DNA from: Paenirhizobium cremeum
Lineage (GTDB): Bacteria > Pseudomonadota > Alphaproteobacteria > Rhizobiales > Rhizobiaceae
Reading direction: 5' to 3'
NCBI RefSeq assembly: GCF_022884085.1
Contig: NZ_JAGGCS010000001.1
Coordinates: 124,001 to 188,000 of the forward strand
Length of the DNA stretch: 64,000 nt
How positions within the stretch are numbered: the first letter of the stretch is position 1; each line of letters starts with the position of its first letter. The position numbers and the translations under genes were made by a program. Positions 1-9,433 of this stretch are shown here, in pieces. Below the pieces are notes generated by a model, which had not been told where the DNA came from, made no database searches, and saw only the letters and a program-made list of their open reading frames with translations.

Positions 1-883
1 CCAGCGCAACCGAACCCAGCGCCGAGTTGCCGACCCTGTTCAGTCCCGGCGACCAGACCGCGATGGACGCCTTGCCCGGCGCAATCGCCAGGATGCCGCC
101 ACCGACGCCGCTCTTGCCCGGCAGGCCGACATGATAGGCGAAATCGCCCGACCCGTCGTAATGGCCGCATGTCAGCATCAAGGCGTTGATGCGCCGCGCG
201 CGCTTCGGCGACACAACGGAGAAGCCGGTGAGCGGATTGGTGCCGCGATTGGCAAGATAGAGCCCGGCATGGGAAAGCTGCACGCAGCTCATGGCCAGCG
301 CGCACTGGTGAAAATAGACCCCGAGAACATGCTCGACCGGATGCTGGAGATTGCCGAAACCGCGCATGAAATTGGCGAGCGCAAAGTTGCGGTAACCCGT
401 CTCCTGCTCCGAGCGCGCCACCTTCTCATCGATGGTAACGGCATCGTCGTCGGCGATGAAACGCATGAAGCGCAGGAACTCGCCGATCGCCTCGCGCGGC
501 TCGTGGCCGGCCAGGACCATGTCGGTGATGACGATAGCGCCCGCATTGATGAAGGGGTTGCGGGGAATGCCGTGCTCATGTTCGAGCTGGACGATCGAAT
601 TGAATGAGGAGCCCGAGGGTTCGCGACCGACGCGTTTCCAGATCGCCTCTCCCGCCTTGCCAAGCGCCAGCGTCAGCATGAAGACCTTGGAGATGCTCTG
701 AATCGAGAAGGACGTCCCCGCATCGCCGGCGGTATAGGTGGTGCCGTCGACGGTCGTGATCGCGATGCCGAACTGGTTCGGATCGACGCGCGCGAGCTGC
801 GGTATGTAGTCGGCTACCTTGCCCTCGCCGAGCCGGGGCTGAAGATCGCGCACGATATCGTCAACGACTGCCTGAAGGTCCAT
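1..883 (-). CDS. glsA: Glutaminase (beta-lactamase-fold), 3' end outside window
   Basis: Hydrolyses L-glutamine to glutamate and ammonia in the cytoplasm. The reading frame runs from an ATG at 883 off the left edge, giving about 294 residues of a family that is usually near 308, so only about 15 C-terminal residues are missing. The serine-beta-lactamase-like motif S-I-S-K (Ser63, Lys66) is present, followed by conserved stretches such as [18 protein letters not shown] and [17 protein letters not shown] ribosome site lies just upstream of the ATG. It is followed on the same strand side by rpsD upstream, separated by the rpsD terminator, so it probably has its own promoter. Confidence 0.93.
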   Translation of the reverse strand, partial: MDLQAVVDDIVRDLQPRLGEGKVADYIPQLARVDPNQFGIAITTVDGTTYTAGDAGTSFSIQSISKVFMLTLALGKAGEAIWKRVGREPSGSSFNSIVQLEHEHGIPRNPFINAGAIVITDMVLAGHEPREAIGEFLRFMRFIADDDAVTIDEKVARSEQETGYRNFALANFMRGFGNLQHPVEHVLGVYFHQCALAMSCVQLSHAGLYLANRGTNPLTGFSVVSPKRARRINALMLTCGHYDGSGDFAYHVGLPGKSGVGGGILAIAPGKASIAVWSPGLNRVGNSALGSVAL

Positions 884-945
884 GGCTTCCTCTCGATGCA
901 AAGCGCGGCCGACATAATCAACCGGGAATGCTGCAGCGCAAATAG

Positions 946-971
946 AAAAAGCCGCCCGGAAGGGCGGCTTT
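946..971 (-). terminator. Intrinsic terminator of rpsD
   Basis: Perfect 7-bp GCCGCCC/GGGCGGC stem with a four-base loop. On the minus strand it is followed by a run of five T. It lies 23 bases after the rpsD stop codon. Confidence 0.85.
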
Positions 972-993
972 CCACAATCGGCTCTCGCAGAAA

Positions 994-1611
994 TCAGCGA
1001 GAATAGAATTCGACGACGAGCTGCGGCTCCATGACGACCGCATAAGGTACGTCGGAAAGGCCCGGAACGCGAACGAAGGTGGCAACCATCTTGTTGTGGT
1101 CGACTTCGATGTAATCCGGAACGTCGCGCTCGGCGAGAGAAACCGATTCCAGAACGGAAACGAGCTGCTTGGACTTCTGGCGAACTTCGATGACATCGCC
1201 GGCCTTGCAACGGTAGGAACCGATGTTGACGCGAACGCCGTTGACGGTGACGTGGCCATGGTTGACGAACTGACGGGCAGCGAAGACCGTCGGAACGAAC
1301 TTGGCGCGGTAGACGATCGCGTCGAGGCGCGATTCGAGCAGACCGATCAGGTTCTCCGAGGTGTCGCCCTTGCGGCGGTTGGCTTCGTCGTAGATGGCGC
1401 GGAACTGCTTCTCGCGCAGGTCGCCATAGTAGCCCTTCAGCTTCTGCTTGGCGCGGAGCTGAACACCGAAGTCGGACAGCTTGCCCTTGCGGCGCTGGCC
1501 GTGCTGGCCCGGGCCGTATTCGCGGCGGTTGACCGGGGACTTCGGACGGCCCCAGATGTTTTCGCCCATACGGCGATCGATTTTGTACTTGGATGCAGCG
1601 CGCTTGCTCAT
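994..1611 (-). CDS. rpsD: 30S ribosomal protein S4
   Basis: Primary 16S rRNA-binding protein that nucleates assembly of the small-subunit body. The 205-residue product starts [26 protein letters not shown], the typical alphaproteobacterial form without the N-terminal zinc cysteines. An S4 RNA-binding domain spans about residues 95-160 ([14 protein letters not shown], then [11 protein letters not shown]). The ATG is preceded by GAGAAGGAAA. It stands alone between glsA and the divergent terC gene, and an intrinsic terminator follows it. Confidence 0.98.
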   Translation of the reverse strand: MSKRAASKYKIDRRMGENIWGRPKSPVNRREYGPGQHGQRRKGKLSDFGVQLRAKQKLKGYYGDLREKQFRAIYDEANRRKGDTSENLIGLLESRLDAIVYRAKFVPTVFAARQFVNHGHVTVNGVRVNIGSYRCKAGDVIEVRQKSKQLVSVLESVSLAERDVPDYIEVDHNKMVATFVRVPGLSDVPYAVVMEPQLVVEFYSR

Positions 1612-1946
1612 CGCATTTCCTTCTCAATAAGTTAGGTCGGTTTGTTGCCAAACCGGTCGAGGAAACACGCCCTCCTCTGAACGCCATTTTGGACGTTCTG
1701 ACAGGTTTCTCACGTAAGCGTACGGATGAAACCACGGGACATGTCAAAACAAACACCGGGCATTACGGCCCGGCGTTGGTGGGCTCAATAGCGACGGATC
1801 ACGGGAAAGTCAACGGCTGGTGCTTGAACTAATTGCGCGGATGACCATTTCGAGGGAACGCAGCACCGGGCCCCTCTGACGCGAGTGCCGGATTCCCGTG
1901 ATGTCGGAGCTGCTATCACCAACCGTTCCGGCAAAGGAAAGCCTCG
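1612..1946. other. Divergent rpsD/terC intergenic region, 335 bp
   Basis: No gene is visible. On the minus strand a TTGACA hexamer (1742-1747) could be the rpsD -35 element, which would give a leader of roughly 100 bases, but the -10 is weak. A perfect 6-bp stem-loop (CCGGGC at 1756-1761, GCCCGG at 1768-1773) sits just upstream of it. I could not find the conserved core of a manganese (yybP-ykoY) riboswitch, which often precedes terC/alx genes. Confidence 0.4.
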
Positions 1947-2945
1947 ATGGATTTTCTTTGGACAGACTTCTTGGGGACCGCCATATGGATGTGGCTCTCC
2001 TTCCTGGCCCTTGTCATACTTCTCCTCGCCCTCGACCTGGGCGTCCTGCACAAAAAGAACGCCGAGATCGGCATTCGTGAAAGCTTCCTGCTTTCCGCCT
2101 TCTACATGTCGCTCGGACTTGCCTTCGGCGGATGGGTCTGGTGGCAATCCGGCCAGCAGGCCGGCCTTGAATATCTGACAGGTTTCGTCGTCGAGAAAAG
2201 CCTGGCGATGGACAACATCTTCGTCATCGCCATGATCTTCGGCTATTTCGCCATTCCCCGCGCCTACCAGCACCGGGTTCTGCTCTGGGGAATTCTCGGA
2301 GTGATCGTCTTGCGCGGCATCATGATCGCCGCCGGTGCCTCCATTGTCGAGAACTATCACTGGGTTCTCTACCTTTTTGCCGCCTTCCTCATTGTCACCG
2401 GCATCAAGATGCTGCTTACCGCCGACAAGGAATACGATGTCTCGGGCAATCCGCTTCTGCGGTTCCTGCGCAAACATCTGCCGATCACGGAAAAACTCGA
2501 AGGGCACCGCTTCGTCGTCCGGCGGGAAGACGTCTTTTCCGGCAAAATGAAGATCTATTTCACCCCGCTCTTCCTGGCCTTGGTCATGGTCGAACTCGCA
2601 GACCTCGTCTTTGCGGTCGATTCCATTCCGGCGGTGTTTGCCATCACCACCGATCCCTTCATCGTCTACACCTCGAACATCTTCGCGATCCTCGGCCTCA
2701 GGGCGCTGTACTTCGCGCTGTCGGCGCTCATTCATCGCTTCGCTTATCTGAAGTATGCGCTCTCCGTGGTGCTGATCTTCATCGGTTCGAAGATCTTCGT
2801 GGCCGACATGCTCGGGCTTGCAAAGATCCCCCCCACGGTTTCGCTCGGCGTAACCCTCGCCATCCTCGGTGCTGGCATCCTCGGATCGCTCTGGGCGACC
2901 CGCAACGAGGACAAGGCGGGCGCAAACACGCTGGCTCGGGAATAG
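1947..2945 (+). CDS. TerC/Alx family integral membrane protein
   Basis: A polytopic inner-membrane protein of 332 residues, the length of the Alx-like branch of TerC. The two family signatures are present: EKSLAMDN at residues 83-90, and E216-x2-D219 with D225 in ELADLVFAVDSIPAV, acidic residues in membrane helices thought to bind metal. Family members are linked to manganese homeostasis (Alx, MeeF-type) or tellurite resistance. The function here is inferred from family only. The ATG is preceded by AAAGGAAAG. It stands as a single gene with a stem-loop after the stop. Confidence 0.9.
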   Translation: MDFLWTDFLGTAIWMWLSFLALVILLLALDLGVLHKKNAEIGIRESFLLSAFYMSLGLAFGGWVWWQSGQQAGLEYLTGFVVEKSLAMDNIFVIAMIFGYFAIPRAYQHRVLLWGILGVIVLRGIMIAAGASIVENYHWVLYLFAAFLIVTGIKMLLTADKEYDVSGNPLLRFLRKHLPITEKLEGHRFVVRREDVFSGKMKIYFTPLFLALVMVELADLVFAVDSIPAVFAITTDPFIVYTSNIFAILGLRALYFALSALIHRFAYLKYALSVVLIFIGSKIFVADMLGLAKIPPTVSLGVTLAILGAGILGSLWATRNEDKAGANTLARE

Positions 2946-2966
2946 CGATCCCCTCGAAACAGGCGG

Positions 2967-2997
2967 GGGCGGCGCGATCATGCGCCGCCCTCGTCTT
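2967..2997 (+). terminator. Stem-loop after terC
   Basis: Nine-bp GC-rich arms (GGGCGGCGC/GCGCCGCCC) around GATCAT, 20 bases after the terC stop. The downstream T tract is poor (TCGTCTT), so termination is likely but not certain. Confidence 0.55.
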
Positions 2998-3091
2998 GGT
3001 CGCGCCCCACCGCTTTCGCTTTCGAGCATTCACGACAGCCCTCCGAAGGGCTATAGCTGGACGGTTTCCATACTTTCAATCTGGATAGCTC

Positions 3092-4330
3092 ATGACCGAT
3101 ACCGTCCTTGAACGCTTTCTTCGCTACGTTGTCATCGATACCCAGTCGGACCCAGCCTCGTCGGCGCAACCCTCCACCGAAAAGCAGAAGGATCTCGGCC
3201 ATCTGCTGGTCGATGAACTGCTGGCAATTGGCCTTTCGGACGCCCATCTCGACGAACACGGCAATGTCTACGCCACCATTCCAGCCAACGTCGAAAAGCC
3301 GGTTCCCGTCATCTGCTTCTGCTCGCATATGGACACCGCCCCGGATTTCACCGGCACGAATGTCAGGCCGCACGTCCTGCGCAACTACCAGGGCGGCGAC
3401 ATCCGTCTGACCGGCGACACCAGCCAGGTCATCCGCGTTGCCGATAATCCAGAACTGAACGCCCAGATAGGCCACGATATCGTCACCACCGACGGCACGA
3501 CGCTTCTCGGCGCCGACGACAAGGCCGGTATCGCCGAAATCATGACGGCGGCCCAATATCTGATGGATCACCCCGAAATCCGCCGGGGCAAGGTCCGCAT
3601 TCTCTTCACCACCGACGAGGAAATCGGCCGAGGCGCCGACAAGGTCAATCTCGAAAAGCTCGGCGCGGCCTTCGGCTATACGCTGGACGGAAGCACCGTC
3701 GGCGAAATCGAGAACGAAACCTTCTCGGCCGACGGCGTGGACATCGTCATCTCCGGTGTCGCCATTCATCCCGGCACCGCCAAGGGCAAGATGGAAAACG
3801 CGATCAAGATCGCAAGCGAGATCGTTGCCCGGCTACCGAAAGACATCGCGCCGGAAACCACAGAGGGCAAGCAGGGCTTCATCCATCCGGTCGATATCGG
3901 CGGCTCCATGGAAAAGGCCCGCGTCTCCTTCATCATCCGCGACTTCGTGGAAGACGGTCTCAAGACCAAGGAAACCCTGCTGGAGGAGATCACGAAAGAG
4001 GTCATGAAGAGCTATCCCGGTTCGACCTTCACCTTCTCGGTCAGGGAACAATATCGCAACATGAAGGTCGTCCTCGACCGGCACCCGATGGTCGTCGACA
4101 ATCTGGTGGAAGCGGTGCGACGTGTCGGCCTGACACCGGAACTGCACAGTATCCGTGGCGGCACAGACGGTTCCCGCCTGTCCTTCATGGGCCTGCCCTG
4201 TCCGAACATCTTCACCGGCGGCCACGCCTATCACTCGCCGCTCGAATGGATAAGCCGGCAGGACATGGAAAAATCGGTCGAAACAATCGTGGAACTGGTG
4301 AAGGTCTGGGAGGAACGCACGCCGGACTGA
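3092..4330 (+). CDS. pepT: Peptidase T (aminotripeptidase)
   Basis: M20B-family zinc exopeptidase that releases the N-terminal residue of tripeptides in the cytoplasm. The product has 412 residues, the normal length. Metal and catalytic positions are recognisable: H79 in CFCSHMDT, D142 in LLGADDKAG, E176-E177 in FTTDEEIGRG and the late FTGGHAYHSPLEW histidine. The ribosome site before this ATG is weak, but no better start exists in the frame. The DUF1810 gene follows 50 bases later on the same strand. Confidence 0.95.
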   Translation: MTDTVLERFLRYVVIDTQSDPASSAQPSTEKQKDLGHLLVDELLAIGLSDAHLDEHGNVYATIPANVEKPVPVICFCSHMDTAPDFTGTNVRPHVLRNYQGGDIRLTGDTSQVIRVADNPELNAQIGHDIVTTDGTTLLGADDKAGIAEIMTAAQYLMDHPEIRRGKVRILFTTDEEIGRGADKVNLEKLGAAFGYTLDGSTVGEIENETFSADGVDIVISGVAIHPGTAKGKMENAIKIASEIVARLPKDIAPETTEGKQGFIHPVDIGGSMEKARVSFIIRDFVEDGLKTKETLLEEITKEVMKSYPGSTFTFSVREQYRNMKVVLDRHPMVVDNLVEAVRRVGLTPELHSIRGGTDGSRLSFMGLPCPNIFTGGHAYHSPLEWISRQDMEKSVETIVELVKVWEERTPD

Positions 4331-4380
4331 CGGTCGCCGCGGCCTGCGGATATCCGGCGGCAGGCAGGAAAGGAATTCGC

Positions 4381-4803
4381 ATGAACGATCCTTTCGATCT
4401 CGAACGCTTCGTGAAAGCCCAAAACCCGGTTTACGGCGAGGTGCTTTCAGAACTTCGCAACGGGCGCAAGACGAGCCACTGGATGTGGTTCGTCTTCCCG
4501 CAATTGCGCGGGCTCGGCAACAGCCCCATGGCGGCAAGATATGCCATTTCATCGCTTGAAGAGGCGGCAGCCTATCTCGATCATGCGGTCCTCGGCCCAC
4601 GCCTATGGGAATGCTGCGACATCCTCATGGAGACCGATGGGTTAAGCGCAGACGATATCTTCGGTTATCCCGATGTGCTGAAGCTGCGGTCATCGATGAC
4701 GCTTTTCTCGAAGGCCGCCCCAGCACCCAGCATCTTCGACGGCATATTGGAGAAATATTACGATGGCGAGCCCGATCCGGGAACTCTGTCCCGATTGCGA
4801 TAA
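4381..4803 (+). CDS. DUF1810 family protein
   Basis: A 140-residue soluble protein matching the DUF1810 (YcjL-like) family by its opening DPFDLERFVKAQ and by RNGRKTSHWMWFVFPQLRG. The biochemical function is not established and I do not assign one. AAAGGA lies 8 bases before the ATG. It follows pepT closely and may be co-transcribed. It converges on the HerA-like ATPase gene with only 12 bases between the stops. Confidence 0.88.
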   Translation: MNDPFDLERFVKAQNPVYGEVLSELRNGRKTSHWMWFVFPQLRGLGNSPMAARYAISSLEEAAAYLDHAVLGPRLWECCDILMETDGLSADDIFGYPDVLKLRSSMTLFSKAAPAPSIFDGILEKYYDGEPDPGTLSRLR

Positions 4804-4815
4804 ACAAAGCCGATC

Positions 4816-6399
4816 TTATTCCGCCGCCGAGGGAACCTCCGTACAGTCGTCAGTGGCGTTCGGATCGCCGGGCCGGGTCTCGGCCTGAAGATCCGGAAAG
4901 GCGACAATGCGCTTGCCGGCAAAGTCGGTATGTACGACGATCAGCCCCTGCTCCTCGAAATAGCCGAGAAGCCTGCGGGCGCGGCGCGCGGAATGGGTCC
5001 CGTACGCCTTGGCGATTCGCTGATCGGAGGGGCAGACCTCGCCCCGGATCGCGGCCTTCGCCATCAGCAGGAAAACGCCCTGAAGATCGTCGGAAACACC
5101 GGCGGAAAGCGAAAGCGCGGTCGCCCAGGCTTCGCTCGCCGCCGTTTCTTCATCCACCCCTGCCCGAGCGATCGCCACCCGGCGACGGAACTCGCCCATC
5201 GCCATCGGCGGGCCTGGCACGCGGCGCATGCGGGCGCGAACGAGGAACTCCTGATAGAGAACGGAATCCGTGCGATACGCGGCCTGCGGATCGGCGAGGA
5301 TTTCCGACAGAACGGCGGCAAGCCGTTCCTCCCGTTCTTCCTCCGAGATTTCCGGCGCGGTTGCCCGGCTTTCGGTCGCGACCGGCTGGGTTGCCGCCGG
5401 CGTCGAACGGGAGAGTTCGGCGAGAATGTCGGTGGTCGGACGTGGCGCGGGTGGCGCCCGGCGCACGATCGGACGGGTGAATTCCTCAGGGTCCGGCGTG
5501 AAAATCAGGTCTTCGACGTCCTGCGGCGCATCCGGCAGCGGCATCAGCTTGGGGCTAGACGAACGCGCCGAGGTCTCGACCGCACCGATGACGATCGGCA
5601 ACGGACGGCGGGACAGCGCCGGGCCGAGCGCGACGAAGTTGCCGCGTTTGAGATCGCGGAACATCTCCGCCTGGCGGCGATCCATGCCGAGCAGGTCGGC
5701 CGCGCGCGCCATGTCGATATCGAGGAAGGTACGGCCCATCAGGAAGTTGGAGGCCTCGGCCGCCACGTTCTTGGCAAGCTTGGCGAGACGCTGCGTGGCG
5801 ATAACGCCGGCAAGCCCGCGCTTGCGGCCGCGACACATCAGGTTCGTCATCGCCCCGAGCGACATCTTGCGGGCGTCTTCGGAAACGTCACCGCCAACGG
5901 AGGGCGCGAACATCTGCGCCTCGTCCACCACCACGAGAACCGGAAACCAGTATTCGCGCTCGGCATCGAACATGCCGTTGAGGAAGGCAGCGGCCGCCCG
6001 CATCTGTTGCTCGATATCAAGCCCTTCGAGCGTCAGGACGCAGGAAACCCGGTGTTGGCGGATACGGTTGGCGATGCCGGCAAGTTCGGCCTCTGTCCGT
6101 TCGCCGTCGACCACGACATGGCCGTACTTGTCGGAAAGCGTGACAAAATCGCCTTCGGGGTCAATGACGACCTGCTGCACCCAGGGGGCGGACTGTTCCA
6201 GCAGCCGGCGCAGCAGATGTGACTTGCCCGAGCCGGAATTGCCCTGCACCAGAAGGCGCGTCGCCAAAAGCTCCTCGATATCGAGCTTGGCCGGCTGACC
6301 GCCCGACACCGTTCCCATATCGATCCCGACCTGCAAATCCCCGACCTCGAAAAGTGCGAATCCCCGACGCCGCCGAAGCGGCGCATCAGGACATGCCAT
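4816..6399 (-). CDS. HerA-like (DUF87) ATPase
   Basis: A RecA-fold ATPase of the HerA/FtsK-like DUF87 group. Walker A is GNSGSGKS at residues 53-60. Walker B is VLVVVDEAQ with D159-E160. An arginine-finger-like region follows (CRGRKRGLAGVIATQRLAKL). The C-terminal ~220 residues form a Pro/Ala-rich linker and a helical region ending in a winged-helix-like segment (YGTHSARRARRLLGYFEEQGL). The ATG at 6399 has no ribosome site. A TTG at 6336 preceded by GAGGTCGGGG is a better start and removes 21 poorly conserved-looking residues. The substrate is unknown. No nurA or restriction gene is adjacent. Confidence 0.8.
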   Translation of the reverse strand: MACPDAPLRRRRGFALFEVGDLQVGIDMGTVSGGQPAKLDIEELLATRLLVQGNSGSGKSHLLRRLLEQSAPWVQQVVIDPEGDFVTLSDKYGHVVVDGERTEAELAGIANRIRQHRVSCVLTLEGLDIEQQMRAAAAFLNGMFDAEREYWFPVLVVVDEAQMFAPSVGGDVSEDARKMSLGAMTNLMCRGRKRGLAGVIATQRLAKLAKNVAAEASNFLMGRTFLDIDMARAADLLGMDRRQAEMFRDLKRGNFVALGPALSRRPLPIVIGAVETSARSSSPKLMPLPDAPQDVEDLIFTPDPEEFTRPIVRRAPPAPRPTTDILAELSRSTPAATQPVATESRATAPEISEEEREERLAAVLSEILADPQAAYRTDSVLYQEFLVRARMRRVPGPPMAMGEFRRRVAIARAGVDEETAASEAWATALSLSAGVSDDLQGVFLLMAKAAIRGEVCPSDQRIAKAYGTHSARRARRLLGYFEEQGLIVVHTDFAGKRIVAFPDLQAETRPGDPNATDDCTEVPSAAE

Positions 6400-6505
6400 A
6401 ACAAAAATGATGCGGATGCGCGCGTCAGGAAAAAATTAACCCACAGGGGAATGCGGCGCGTCCGGAACCGGCGCTGCATTCAAGCGAATGCTGCGCCGCG
6501 ACCTG

Positions 6506-7810
6506 TCAGATATTCGGGTCCTCGGCCGGAGAAACCAGCAGCTTATCGATTCGGCGACCGTCGAGGTCGATCACCTCGAACTTCCAGCCGTCCTTGATGA
6601 AGCTCTCGCCGAGTTCCGGAATGCGCTTGAGCTCCGCGATCACGAAGCCGGCAACGGTCGTGTAGTCCGGGTCAGCCTCGGTCGTCACGCGAATCTTGTC
6701 GACGAACTCGTCGATCGGCGTCCAGCCGGCGACAAGGAAGGAGCCGTCATCGCGGCGAACCAGCGAGGGTTCTTCCTCCTCGCCTTCCTGGAAGGCGCCG
6801 GTAATCGCCTCCAGGATATCGCCGGAGGTGACGATACCCTCGAAATGACCGTACTCATCATAGACCAGAACCATGTGCAGCGGCGTCCGGCGCATGGCCT
6901 GGATGATGTCTGTAGCGCTTGCGAGGTCGGATACGATCGGCACCTCGCTGACGAGGGGGCGGATATCGAGAAGATCGCCCCCGGCGGTGATCGCGTCATA
7001 GACGTTCTTCACGAACAGCACGCCGATGATCTCGTCGGAATTGCCGGTACGCACCGGCAGGCGCGAATGCTGTGTCTTGCGCAGCGTTTCGCGAATTTCC
7101 TCCGGCGTATCCTCGATGTCGACCACCTCGACGTCGCGGCGCGGCGTCATCAGCCCACGCGCAGTCCGGTCCGCCAGGCGCATGACGCCGGAAATCATCG
7201 CCTGTTCCTCGGTCTCGATCACGCCGGCGCTCTGCGCTTCCGCCAGCACCGTCTTGATTTCCTCGTCGGTCACCGTGCCGGCGGCAACGCCGCTCTGGCC
7301 GAGCAGGCGCAGAACCAGCTTACCGGAAGCGTCGAGCAACCAGACAAGCGGCGCAGCGACCCGCGACAGGATCAGCATGGGTCCTGCGACCTTCGAGGCG
7401 ACGCCCTCGGGATTGCGAAGCGCGATCTGCTTGGGCACGAGTTCGCCGACGATGAGGGAAAGATAGGTAATGAGAACCACGACGGAACCGACGCCCAGCG
7501 CATTTGCGGCACCGGCCGAAAGCCCCTGCGTTTCAAGCCAGACCGAAAGCCGGTTGCCAAGGGTGGCGCCTGAAAACGCACCCGAAAGAACGCCGACCAG
7601 GGTAATGCCGATCTGCACGGTGGACAGAAACCTGCCGGGCTCTTCGGCGAGTCTCATGGCCACGGCTGCGCCAATATTGCCCTGTTCGGAAAGCACCCTC
7701 AGGCGCGCGGTCCTCGATGACACGACAGCCAGTTCCGACATTGCAAGAACGCCGTTCAACAGGGTTAGAAAAACGACGATCAAAATTTCCGTTAACAAAA
7801 CGAGAATCAA
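6506..7810 (-). CDS. CNNM/CorC family membrane protein with CBS pair
   Basis: Three parts are visible: an N-terminal CNNM (DUF21) transmembrane domain (about the first 190 residues, LLTEILIVVFLTLLNGVLAMSELAVVSS onward), two CBS motifs (LMTPRRDVEVVD to DEYGHFEGIVTSGDILEAI), and a C-terminal CorC/HlyC domain ending LDGRRIDKLLV. Relatives act in magnesium or cobalt efflux, and older annotations call them hemolysins. I set the start at a TTG at 7810, just after AGAGGAGC, because the residues encoded further upstream, to an ATG at 7879, look unrelated to the family. The spacing to the ribosome site is short, so the exact start is uncertain. Confidence 0.88.
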   Translation of the reverse strand: MILVLLTEILIVVFLTLLNGVLAMSELAVVSSRTARLRVLSEQGNIGAAVAMRLAEEPGRFLSTVQIGITLVGVLSGAFSGATLGNRLSVWLETQGLSAGAANALGVGSVVVLITYLSLIVGELVPKQIALRNPEGVASKVAGPMLILSRVAAPLVWLLDASGKLVLRLLGQSGVAAGTVTDEEIKTVLAEAQSAGVIETEEQAMISGVMRLADRTARGLMTPRRDVEVVDIEDTPEEIRETLRKTQHSRLPVRTGNSDEIIGVLFVKNVYDAITAGGDLLDIRPLVSEVPIVSDLASATDIIQAMRRTPLHMVLVYDEYGHFEGIVTSGDILEAITGAFQEGEEEEPSLVRRDDGSFLVAGWTPIDEFVDKIRVTTEADPDYTTVAGFVIAELKRIPELGESFIKDGWKFEVIDLDGRRIDKLLVSPAEDPNI

Positions 7811-8009
7811 AGCTCCTCTACACCGGCTAAGCGTCCGGCAACAGGGAAGATCTCTAGCATAGATGCCGACGCCTTCCAAACGGGAACCCCGACGCCTCCC
7901 GAATTTAGCGGGCTGTTGATTTCGAACCGGAATTCAGGCCGCAGCCTGCCGAAAAGGCGTGTCTGCTGTCACGCCCGGCATGGCATAGCCGGGCGCGACC
8001 GCACACCGT

Positions 8010-8246
8010 TCACGGCCTGAAATCCCAAGGATTGAGGCTCGCATGGCGACGGGGAGCCTCCATTTCCGGCAGGCCGATATCCCGACGCATGTAATTGTCG
8101 AGATCGTCCAGCCGGTTCGAGGAACGACGCTCCCGCCAGCCGAGGGCGAGAATAGCCCGGACAAGCTTCCAGAAACCGTATTCCCTGTGCAGTTCATTCA
8201 TGGCCTCAGCCAGAGGATAAGCAACTAAAGATTGTATTTCACGCAT
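8010..8246 (-). CDS. DUF1127 (YjiS-like) small protein
   Basis: A 78-residue basic protein with the DUF1127 signature near its C-terminal half (RRSSNRLDDLDNYMRRDIGLPE). Short DUF1127 proteins of alphaproteobacteria have been linked to RNA turnover and to phosphate and carbon metabolism. This longer form, with an N-terminal helical half (AMNELHREYGFWKLVRAILALG), has no assigned role. I chose the ATG at 8246 because the ORF extension upstream of it does not resemble the family. The gene is isolated, 377 bases downstream of murI. Confidence 0.8.
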   Translation of the reverse strand: MREIQSLVAYPLAEAMNELHREYGFWKLVRAILALGWRERRSSNRLDDLDNYMRRDIGLPEMEAPRRHASLNPWDFRP

Positions 8247-8623
8247 GGTTTTCCGTCCCGGCGCATCGCAGCAGCCAGGCCCTTTCAAAGTGCTGAGGAC
8301 GTGCGGAGAAGCCGCGCGAAGACACAAGCCGCCGCAGTGTCAGCCGGTCACGTCAGAAAAATGGAAAAGACGCCAAAAGGCAGAAATATCAGGCGCAATA
8401 GGCCTGAAAACCATATCGGCGTCGGGTCGTCGCACCAAGTGCGCTCCCCTTGTGGTCAATGCCGCCGGTGAGGCGCATAAGCAAAGAAAAAGCAGTCATA
8501 TTGCGCCTCCTATGGTTCGATTTGCAGACGTCTGGATCATCGCACGACTGAGGCCGAACGACAAGACCACAATTGCGAATTGCAAGAGTTGCGGCAATCG
8601 AGTTGCCGAAATGCCACAGTGTC
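8247..8623. other. murI to DUF1127 intergenic region, 377 bp
   Basis: No credible gene is seen. A perfect 6-bp inverted repeat (CGGCAA at 8592-8597, TTGCCG at 8603-8608) just after murI could help end its transcript, though it lacks a T tract. A TTGACC hexamer on the minus strand near 8456 is a possible -35 for the DUF1127 gene. Confidence 0.35.
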
Positions 8624-9433
8624 CTATAGGGCGCGGATCGTAAGGCCGAAACCCTGCATCAAGCGCCGGGTGGAGAAATCCGGCTTGCCCGAGGTGAAGA
8701 CGGCGAAATCGAAACCGTCGGGGTGCTCGGCGCCGTCGACCATCGGCACGAGACGGCGGGCCTGCCGGGCAATCGCCTCCGCCGGGTCCAGCCAGTCGAC
8801 CGGCCAGGGCGCAAGCCGGCGAAAAACATTGGCAAGAAAGGGATAATGCGTGCAGGCAAGCACCACGATGTCCGTCTTCGCACCGTCCTTATCGACGAAG
8901 CAGGGCACAATCTCCGAAAGCACGGCCTCATCCGCAATCGCCTCGCCGCGAATATAGGCTTCCGCCATCCTCGCAAGGTTCTCCGAGCCAACGAGCCGGA
9001 CATGGCATTTCGAGGCGAAAGACTGGATGAGGTCGCGCGTATAGGCGCGCTTGACGGTACCCGGCGTGGCGAGCACGGAGACGAGACCGGAGCGGGTCCG
9101 CTCGGCGGCGGGCTTGATCGCCGGCACGGTGCCGATGAAGCGCATGTCGGGAAAGGCGTGTCGCAGGTCGGTACCGGCAAGGGTGAAGGCGGTGTTGCAG
9201 GCGACGATCACCGCCTCCGGGCTGTAGCGTTCCAGAAGATCGGTGAAGAGCCCGACGATCCGCTCCCGAAGCGGCTCTTCCTCCCATCCGCCATAAGGAA
9301 AGCCGGCATCGTCGGCGACATAGATGAAGCCCCGTTCCGGCATCAGTACGCGCGCCTCGCGCAACACGGTGAGGCCTCCGATCCCGGAATCGAAAACCAG
9401 AACCGGTTTCAGGTCATGCCCCGCTGTCGTCAT
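8624..9433 (-). CDS. murI: Glutamate racemase
   Basis: Makes D-glutamate for peptidoglycan by a two-cysteine, cofactor-free mechanism in the cytoplasm. Taking the ATG at 9433, the product has 269 residues. Catalytic cysteines are C79 (VACNTA) and C194 (LACTHYP). DSGIGG (D15 onward) is the N-terminal signature and the [10 protein letters not shown] stretch fits the family. An ATG at 9451 with GGGGAAATC upstream is an alternative start. Either start overlaps the end of the upstream tRNA methyltransferase gene (stop at 9414), suggesting translational coupling. Confidence 0.94.
   Translation of the reverse strand: MTTAGHDLKPVLVFDSGIGGLTVLREARVLMPERGFIYVADDAGFPYGGWEEEPLRERIVGLFTDLLERYSPEAVIVACNTAFTLAGTDLRHAFPDMRFIGTVPAIKPAAERTRSGLVSVLATPGTVKRAYTRDLIQSFASKCHVRLVGSENLARMAEAYIRGEAIADEAVLSEIVPCFVDKDGAKTDIVVLACTHYPFLANVFRRLAPWPVDWLDPAEAIARQARRLVPMVDGAEHPDGFDFAVFTSGKPDFSTRRLMQGFGLTIRAL

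Noticed and set aside
1612..1946. Manganese (yybP-ykoY) riboswitch before the terC-type gene
   Set aside because: Expected from family context, but the conserved core sequences could not be found in the leader.
4816..6399. HerA-like ATPase as part of an anti-phage defence system
   Set aside because: No Sir2, nuclease, NurA or other defence partner is adjacent. Neighbours are housekeeping genes.
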